Source: JAZGGS01 sp963764825
GTDB lineage: Bacteria > Bacteroidota > Ignavibacteria > Ignavibacteriales > Ignavibacteriaceae
DNA: 64,000 nucleotides
Assembly: GCA_963764825.1 (NCBI GenBank)
Contig: CAVXUA010000005.1
Coordinates: forward strand, 208,315 to 272,314
Direction of reading: 5' to 3'
The translations under genes and the position numbers were made by a program. The notes below the pieces were generated by a model that was not told the origin of the DNA, searched no databases, and saw nothing but the letters and a program-made list of their open reading frames with translations. This document shows positions 57,843-64,000 of the stretch, piece after piece (positions within the stretch are counted from its first letter, which is position 1; every line of letters begins with the position of its first letter).

Positions 57843-60498
57843 TTAACTCAAATTCGAAAGGATTACTTTCAGCTTATTCAAATTTTCTCTCCAATCCATC
57901 TGTTTTGCTTTTTCCCTTTGAACAACATCTGCAGGAGCATTATTTACAAATTTTTCGTTAGATAGTTTTTTCTCAATACCTATTAATGACACTTGTAATC
58001 GCCTAATTTCCTTTTCTAATCTCTCTCTTTCTTTATCAAGATCAATCAAACCCTCAAGAGGAATGTAGATCTCTATATTTTTTACTATTGCAGATACTGA
58101 CGCTTTTGGTTTTTCAACATCTGCTCCAACAGAAGTTTCATCAACTTTACCAATCTTTTTAATATAATCAATTTGATGATTGCTAACTTCTGATGATTTT
58201 ATTATCAAATTAATTTTCTTACCAGGAGGAATGTTCATCTCTCCGCGAATATTTCTTATTGCAGTAACAATACTCTTAACAGTTTCCATTTCGTTTTCTG
58301 CAGAAGGTTTTATAAGAATTTTATCAAATATTGGATATTCTGAGGTAGAAATACTTTCACCGTTTTTTCGCTCAGTAATTAATTGCCATAATTCCTCTGT
58401 TATAAACGGCATAAATGGATGAACAATTTTCAACAGCCCTTCAAATATTAATAATGCTCTTGTTAATACAGCAGATTTAACTTCTTCTTCATCAAGCGTA
58501 AAGTCTGTTCTTAGTCATCTCAACATACCAGTCGCAGAAATCATTCCATACAAATGAGTAAATAATTTTTGTTGCACTATTAATTTCAAAATTTTTATAC
58601 GTATCATCCAATAGAGACAGAGTAAAATTAAACCGTGAGATGATCCATTCATCTGCAAAATCGATGTGTTTATCTTTTAACTCCTCTTTAACAGGAATAG
58701 ATTGTGCGTTCATTAAAAGAAATCTTCCTGCATTCCAAATTTTATTTGCAAAGTTTCTTCCAAAGTCACACTTATCAACCGAAAAAAGTACATCCTGCCC
58801 GAGCGGTGCAAGGTAAAGTATTGTAAAGCGAAGAGCATCTGCGCCGTAATCTTTTATTACATCTAAAGGATCGGGTGAGTTGCCGAGAGACTTGCTCATT
58901 TTTTTCCCCTCTGCATCACGGATAATACTTGTAAAGTAAACATCGCTGAATGGAATTTCATTCCTGAAGTACATTCCCGCAATAATCATTCTGGCAACCC
59001 AAAAGAAAATGATATCCGGTGCAGTAACGAGTGTGGTAGTAGGATAATAATAGTCTCTCTCCTCTTCAGTTCTAAAAATTGCATGAGCCCAAAGCCAGCT
59101 TGAAGCCCAGGTATCGAGCACATCTTCTTCCTGCTTTAAGTTAGCAGACCCACAGTGCGGGCATTTTTCAGGCGTATCAATAGAAACAATTGGTTCTTTA
59201 CATTCAATCTTACAATGATCATTCCCAACACAATACCAAACCGGTATCCTGTGCCCCCACCAGAGTTGCCTTGAAATACACCAATCTTTTATATTTTCCA
59301 TCCAGTGGAAGTATGTTTTCTCCCAATGTTTTGGATGAAAATTAATTTTTTCTTCTTTAAGTGCCTGGAGTGCGGGTTTAACAAGTTCTTTCATCTGCAT
59401 AAACCACTGCTCGGATAAGTAGGGTTCAATAGGCACATTACCACGTTCGGAGTAACCAACTTTATGTTCGTAATCTTCTATTTTTTCCATCAATCCGTTT
59501 TCTTCAAACCATTTTATAACCTTCTTACGCGCTTCATATCTATCAAGACCTCTAAATCTTTCAGGGACTTTTTCATTTGTTCTTGCGTCTTCATTAAAAA
59601 TATTTATTACTTCAAGTTTATGCTTTTGCCCCAAATCGTTATCGTTCATATCGTGAGCAGGAGTAACTTTAACAGCTCCTGTACCGAATTCCATATCAAC
59701 AAATTCATCAGCAAAGATGGGAATTTCCCTGTTGGTAATAGGAAGCATAACCTTCTTACCGACTAAATCTTTAAATCTATCATCATTTGGATTAACCGCT
59801 ACTCCAGTATCACCCAGCATTGTTTCAGGTCTGGTAGTAGCAACAACTACAAACTTATTTGAACCGACAACCGGATATTTAAAATACCAAAGCTTACCGT
59901 TTACAGTTTTGAAATTAACTTCCTCATCAGAAATAGCTGAACGTGATGCGGGATCCCAATTAACCATCCTGTATCCACGGTATATCTTTCCATCGTTATA
60001 AAGCTCTACAAAAGCTTTAATAACTTCGCGGTAATAATCATCGTCCATTGTAAAGCGTTCACGCTTCCAGTCGCAGCTTACGCCAAGTTTTTTTAGCTGC
60101 TGGATTATTATCCCGCCATACTCTTCTTTCCATTCCTGGCAATATTTTATAAATACTTCTCTTCCAATTTCCTTTTTATCAAGATTTTTATCGGAAAGAT
60201 ATTTTGTAACTTTTGTTTCAGTTGCGATCGATGCGTGGTCTGTTCCCGGAACCCAGCACGCGTTGTATCCCTGCATTCGCTTCAGACGAATTAAAACATC
60301 CTGTATTGCATTGTTAAGAATATGCCCCATTGTAAGCATACCTGTAATATTGGGCGGCGGTATTGCAATTACATAAGGCTGTTTTGTTTCATCTACCTCT
60401 GAATGAAAAATATCATTTCCCAGCCAGTACTTATACCATTTATCCTCAACAACGGATGGATCATAGGCTTTTGGTATTTCTTTTTGTTTATCAGTCAT
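57843..60498 (-). CDS. valS: Valine-tRNA ligase, one frameshift
   Basis: Charges tRNA-Val and hydrolyses mischarged Thr. The class I motif HIGH appears as TGMLTMGHILN near residue 55; KMSKS as GKKMSKSLGNSPDP near 530. The editing domain has TTRPETMLGDTGVAVNP and DHASIATE precedes it. The anticodon-binding part has FVWNDFCDWYVEMTKNRL, after which the frame shifts near 58496 and continues with LLKIVHPFMPFITEELWQ and a C-terminal coiled coil (LIDLDKERERLEKEIRRLQ). The repaired protein has about 885 residues. Essential, so a single-base sequencing error is the simplest reading. Start ATG 60498. Confidence 0.94.
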
Positions 60499-60582
60499 TA
60501 AAAATATTGAGTAAATATGAGGTGCAAATATAATTAAATTTAAGAAGTGCTTATTTTATATACTTTTATAAATACTATTGAC

Positions 60583-61234
60583 TCAATCCTCAATCAAATA
60601 CAAATAATTCGGAATTTTAACCTGTATACCATGGTAATTGCCATTTAAATCGCTCCATTGGTCTCCCACTGTCCCTATAATTTCATATCCGTTTTCTACA
60701 AGTTCTTTCCTTTTGGAAGTTTTAAACTCCTGTGCACTTAGTTCATACTCATATTCTCTCTGGGTAATTAGTGTATCAAAAACTTTGTAACCCTCTCGTT
60801 TTAAGTTTTTATAAGTTACATCGTACTCCGGGATATTCCTTCCGGTAAGGAAAATTATTTTAAAATCCCTTGGCAAGTAAATAATCATACAATTCCTTAA
60901 CCTGCGGAATTGCCGGGGCTTTCATTTCAGCATTCCATTTTTTGTTCATCTCATAAACGTAACCAAAACCCATTAGTTCGGCGAGACCATAGTTGTTAAG
61001 CACTGTCTCATCCACATCAAAAATAACAACGGAGTTTTCTTTAAACTCTGCTTTTTCAAATTGTCCCAGCGCAATTTTTATAACTTCATCCAGCTCTTCA
61101 TTATACGAGCCCGATTCATAAAATTCTTTAACTTCACTCCTGGCATCAGTTAAATTTGTCGGTTTTTGAGATGCGCAAGAAACCAAAAAGAGGATAATTG
61201 TAAATGCTATTATTGCTTTAATTATAGTCTTCAT
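60583..61234 (-). CDS. HAD subfamily IIIB acid phosphatase lipoprotein, one frameshift
   Basis: A periplasmic or outer-membrane lipoprotein phosphatase related to class B/C acid phosphatases (5'-nucleotidase e(P4)-like). Signal and lipobox TIILFLVSCAS precede the mature protein. HAD motif I is VVIFDVDETVLNN, motif II IIFLTGRN and the last acidic motif GDQWSDLNG. The frame changes near 60868: LLAKGF is followed by KIIFLTGRN once one T of a T4 run is removed. The repaired length is about 217 residues. It may recover phosphate or nucleosides from nucleotides; substrate not shown. Confidence 0.86.
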
Positions 61235-61432
61235 AATCTTTTATAGTATTATTCCTGAAAATATGATATTAAAATAATGATCCTGCTGCAATTTATGAAC
61301 TGAACATTTTTCTGAAATTCTTACATTGCAGTTAAAAAGTTACAATAAATCTTTTAAAAAGTGGATTATTGTCCCGATTTTGCAGATTTTAAACAACCTG
61401 TTTAAAAAAATTTACGTATAAAAGAGAATAAT

Positions 61433-62672
61433 ATGGCAATAATAAAACCTTTTAATGCATTAAGACCACAAAAAGAAAACGCACATATAATTGCGAGCGT
61501 GCCTTACGATGTTGTGAACAGAAAAGAGGCAAAGGAACTTGCAGCTAAGAACGATTTAAGTTTTTTAAAAGTTACAAGATCAGAAATAGATTTGACCGAA
61601 GATGTAAATCCATATTCAAAAGAAGTTTATGAAAAAGCAAAAGAGAATATTGCAAAGCTAAAAAGGAATGGCTCTTTGAATGAAGATGATAAACCACATT
61701 TTTATTTATACCGCCTGATAATGGATGGGCGCGCACAAGTAGGCATCGCAGCAACTTTTGCTGTTAATGATTATGATAATGATATTATACTAAAACATGA
61801 AAAAACGCGTAAAGTAAAAGAGGACGACAGGACAAATCATATAGTAACCACTGAAACACAAACCGGGATTGTATTTTTAACATACCGTGGAGCTGATGCA
61901 ATAAATAAACTGGTTAATAAAACGATAGAGGAAACAGAACCAGAATATGATTTTACTTCGCCGGATAACATTCAGCATACAGTTTGGTTGTTACCTGAAG
62001 AATTCAACAGCAATGTGATAGAAGAATTTTCCAAACAGAAGAAATTATATGTTGCGGATGGACATCACCGCGCAAAAAGTGCCAGCAGAGCCAGAGGGGA
62101 GAAAAGAAATTCCAACCCAAATCATACTGGGAATGAAGAATATAATTTCTTTATCGCCGTTGTTTTCCCGGCTAATCAGTTGAAAATTCTTCCTTACAAC
62201 AGGGTTGTCCTTGATCTTAACAAATACAACAAAAAGAATTTATTAAAAAAATAAAAAGAGTTTTGAAATAGAAAATACCGATAGTAAAGAACCTGTTGCA
62301 AAAAGAAGTTTTGGAATGTACATTGATAATGAGTGGTTCAGTTTAAAACCAACGGATGTAACTATCAGCAAAGTAGATGAGGCAACTTCGGTTGGAGAAA
62401 AACTTGATGTAAGTATTCTTCAGAATTTTTTATTGAATCCAATGCTTGGAATCGAAGCCCAAGCAAGCAACAGGATAGATTTTATAGGGGGAATACGCGG
62501 AACACAGGAACTCGAAAAACTTGTGAACAGCTGTAAGGCACAGTAGCATTTTCAATGTACCCTGTTCGGTAGATGATCTAATGAAGATTTCGGATGCGGG
62601 AGAGGTTATGCCGCAAAATCAACCTGGTTCGAACCAAAATTACGGGACGGATTACTTTCTCATACAATATAA
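61433..62672 (+). CDS. DUF1015 family protein, at least four frameshifts
   Basis: DUF1015 family (COG4198), a conserved protein of about 410 residues whose role is unknown; it is often near serC or serA. The N-terminus AIIKPFNALRPQKENAHIIASVPYD is typical; further signatures are LSFLKVTRSEIDL, HEKTRKVKEDDRTNH and LYVADGHHRAKSA. Frames break in the A-rich run at about 62235-62265 (two shifts), near 62530 and near 62615. The frames then carry GMYIDNEWFSLKPTDV, VDDLMKISDAGEVMP and STWFEPKLRDGLLSHTI to TAA 62672. Because the order is complete, sequencing error is likelier than decay. It is just upstream of serC. Confidence 0.85.
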
Positions 62673-62711
62673 TTGTTATTTTATACGAACTGAAAACTTA
62701 AAGGAACTATA

Positions 62712-63800
62712 ATGGAAAAAAGAATATATAACTTTAGCGCAGGTCCGGCTATTTTACCGGAAGATGTTTTAAAAGAAACACAGGAAAATTTGTTTTCGCT
62801 TCCCGGTGTGGGAATGTCAGTATTAGAAATAAGTCATCGCTCAAAAACCTTTGATGATATCATCAATCAGGCAAAGGCAGATATAAAAACACTTTTGAAT
62901 ATTAGTGATGATTACGCCGTGCTTTTTCTACAGGGTGGTGCAAGTTTGCAGTTTTCTATGATCCCGTTGAACATTATGCCGCCGAAGAACAAAGCAGATT
63001 ATATGAACACGGGAGCGTGGTCTAAAAAAGCAATAAAAGAAGCTAAGAGAGTTGGGGCAGTTAATGTTGCTGCTACAACTGAGGAAACCACTTTTAACAA
63101 AATCCCAAAGCAGGATGAATTAAAACTTGATCCGGACGCTTCTTATGTTCACTTTACTTCAAACAATACTATTTATGGAACACAATGGCAAGCAGAACCA
63201 GCCGTAGGTAATGTTCCTTTAGTGTGCGATGCATCTTCAGATATTTTACACAAAAAAATTGATGTGAATAAATATGCTATTATCTATGCAGGTGCACAGA
63301 AGAATATGGGTCCTGCTGGTGTAACTATGGTAATTTTTAAAAAGATTTGTTGGAAAGATCTTCGGATAACCTGCATACTATGTTAAATTATAAAAACTCA
63401 TGTTGAAAAAGATTCTCTTTACAATACCCCTAACACTTTTGGAATTTACATAATCGGGTTGGTTGCTAAGTGGCTGCTAAATAACGGCGGGCTTGATAAA
63501 ATGTATGAAACCAATAAACATAAAGCCGGACTGCTTTATCAATTTATTGATGAGAGCGGCGGATATTATAAAGGACATGCAGAAAAAGATAGTCGTTCAT
63601 TAATGAACATTCCTTTCAATCTTCCTACTGAAGAATTAGAGAAAAAATTGATCGCAGAAGCGCTTGCAGCCGGGTTCAGCGGATTAAAGGGACATCGTTC
63701 TGTTGGCGGTTTGAGAGCATCTATTTACAATGCTTTCCCAACAAAGGGAGTAGAAGATCTAGTTTCCTTTATGAAAGACTTTCAAAAGAAAAACGGATAA
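62712..63800 (+). CDS. serC: Phosphoserine aminotransferase SerC, two frameshifts
   Basis: PLP enzyme of serine (and pyridoxal) synthesis, converting 3-phosphohydroxypyruvate to phosphoserine. The N-terminus is RIYNFSAGPAILPEDVL; substrate/PLP motifs are LEISHRSKTFDDI and FLQGGASLQFS; the Schiff-base Lys is in IYAGAQKNMGPAGVTMV. Frame changes near 63343 and 63395 (both in A runs) are followed by THVEKDSLYNTPNTFGIYII, then the intact C-terminus GLKGHRSVGGLRASIYNAFP. The repaired length is about 361 residues, typical. It starts 40 bases after the DUF1015 gene, an arrangement seen in related genomes. Confidence 0.92.
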
Positions 63801-63810
63801 TCAATAGTAA

Positions 63811-63873
63811 TGTCATTGCGAGCAAAGCGAAGCAATCTGCCGAAAAAGATTCTTCGCTTTGCTCAGAATGACA
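63811..63873. repeat. Palindromic intergenic repeat, copy 2
   Basis: Left arm TGTCATTGCGAGCAAAGCGA and onward to AATCT (63811-63838) pairs with the right arm AGATTCTTCGCTTTGCTCAG to GACA (63847-63873), with very few mismatches. The ends match the outer arms of the element at 27630-27714. It lies 11 bases after serC. Confidence 0.85.
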
Positions 63874-63888
63874 AGATAAGGAAAAAGA

Positions 63889-64000
63889 ATGCGTAAAAGC
63901 GAAAAATATCTATATAGAAAAACCATAAAACTTTTTGGGATAATCATTTCTACAATATTCATAGCATTCTTTATAAACGGATGCAATAAAGAAGAAGTGA
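63889..64000 (+). CDS. Start of a lipoprotein gene, cut by the window edge
   Basis: The first 37 codons of a gene beginning ATG 63889 with AAGGAAAAAG upstream. The protein starts basic (MRKSEKYLYRKTIK), then a hydrophobic stretch (LFGIIISTIFIAFFI) and NGCNKEEV, a lipobox-like cysteine at residue 32. This predicts an exported lipoprotein. The rest lies outside the window, so no family can be named. Confidence 0.5.
   Translation, partial: MRKSEKYLYRKTIKLFGIIISTIFIAFFINGCNKEEV

Noticed and set aside
61235..61432. Riboswitch or small RNA upstream of the DUF1015 gene
   Set aside because: The region is AT-rich without a recognisable aptamer or strong hairpin.

Overview
The window is an AT-rich, gene-dense bacterial chromosome segment with about 54 protein genes and one RNA gene. 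The likely source is a member of the Ignavibacteria/Chlorobi side of the Bacteroidota superphylum. Supporting signs are an exported protein ending in a type IX secretion (T9SS) sorting domain with the motif NYPNPFNPSTKISY, an IspG with the long central insertion, a DUF5686/CarboxypepD-regulatory outer-membrane-type protein, EgtB-EgtD, and conserved families common in that group. Several genes have clear AGGAG-type ribosome sites, which is unusual in classical Bacteroidetes. The lineage call is inference; no 16S rRNA gene is present.

Layout. 0-9.5 kb: PAS sensor kinase (cut by the window edge), ferredoxin plus geranylgeranyl-reductase-type flavoprotein, SLC12-type cation-chloride transporter, DNA primase, DJ-1/PfpI protein, IspG. 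9.7-15.8 kb: Nif3-type metal protein, zinc-ribbon coiled-coil protein, RNase P RNA, then recJ-yebC-ruvC-ruvA. 15.8-25.6 kb: FAH-family hydrolase, T9SS cargo, a conserved exported protein of unknown function, ClpX, a TPR protein, Dxr and RseP. 25.7-35.7 kb: a LytS/LytR-type two-component pair, a TonB-receptor-like outer membrane protein, HU, a DUF885 peptidase-like lipoprotein, and a minus-strand group SpoIID - tandem glycosyltransferase - DUF4922. 35.8-48.7 kb: arginase, an ECF sigma/anti-sigma pair, AlaS, RadA, an RRM protein, DUF5686, and the two halves of the saccharopine pathway facing each other. 48.9-64 kb: LolA-like protein, HAD, GNAT, ATP-cone nucleoside kinase, an exported metzincin, EgtB-EgtD (ergothioneine), an exported C1 peptidase, DinB, ValS, acid phosphatase, DUF1015, SerC and the start of a lipoprotein.

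Functional themes are isoprenoid synthesis and modification (Dxr, IspG, geranylgeranyl reductase), recombination and repair (RecJ, RuvA, RuvC, RadA), amino-acid metabolism (SerC, arginase, lysine via saccharopine), redox protection (ergothioneine) and envelope/export functions.

The dominant oddity is technical. At least 18 conserved genes, including essential dnaG, clpX and valS, carry about 28 apparent single-base frameshifts, many in homopolymer runs, and each frame continues cleanly after the shift. This looks like uncorrected sequencing indels rather than gene decay. In this annotation such genes are given as full spans. I found no CRISPR array, transposase, prophage, tRNA or rRNA. I also see no clearly new multi-gene system; the most interesting local leads are the SpoIID/glycosyltransferase/DUF4922 cluster, the charged-linker metzincin, and the tail-to-tail saccharopine genes.
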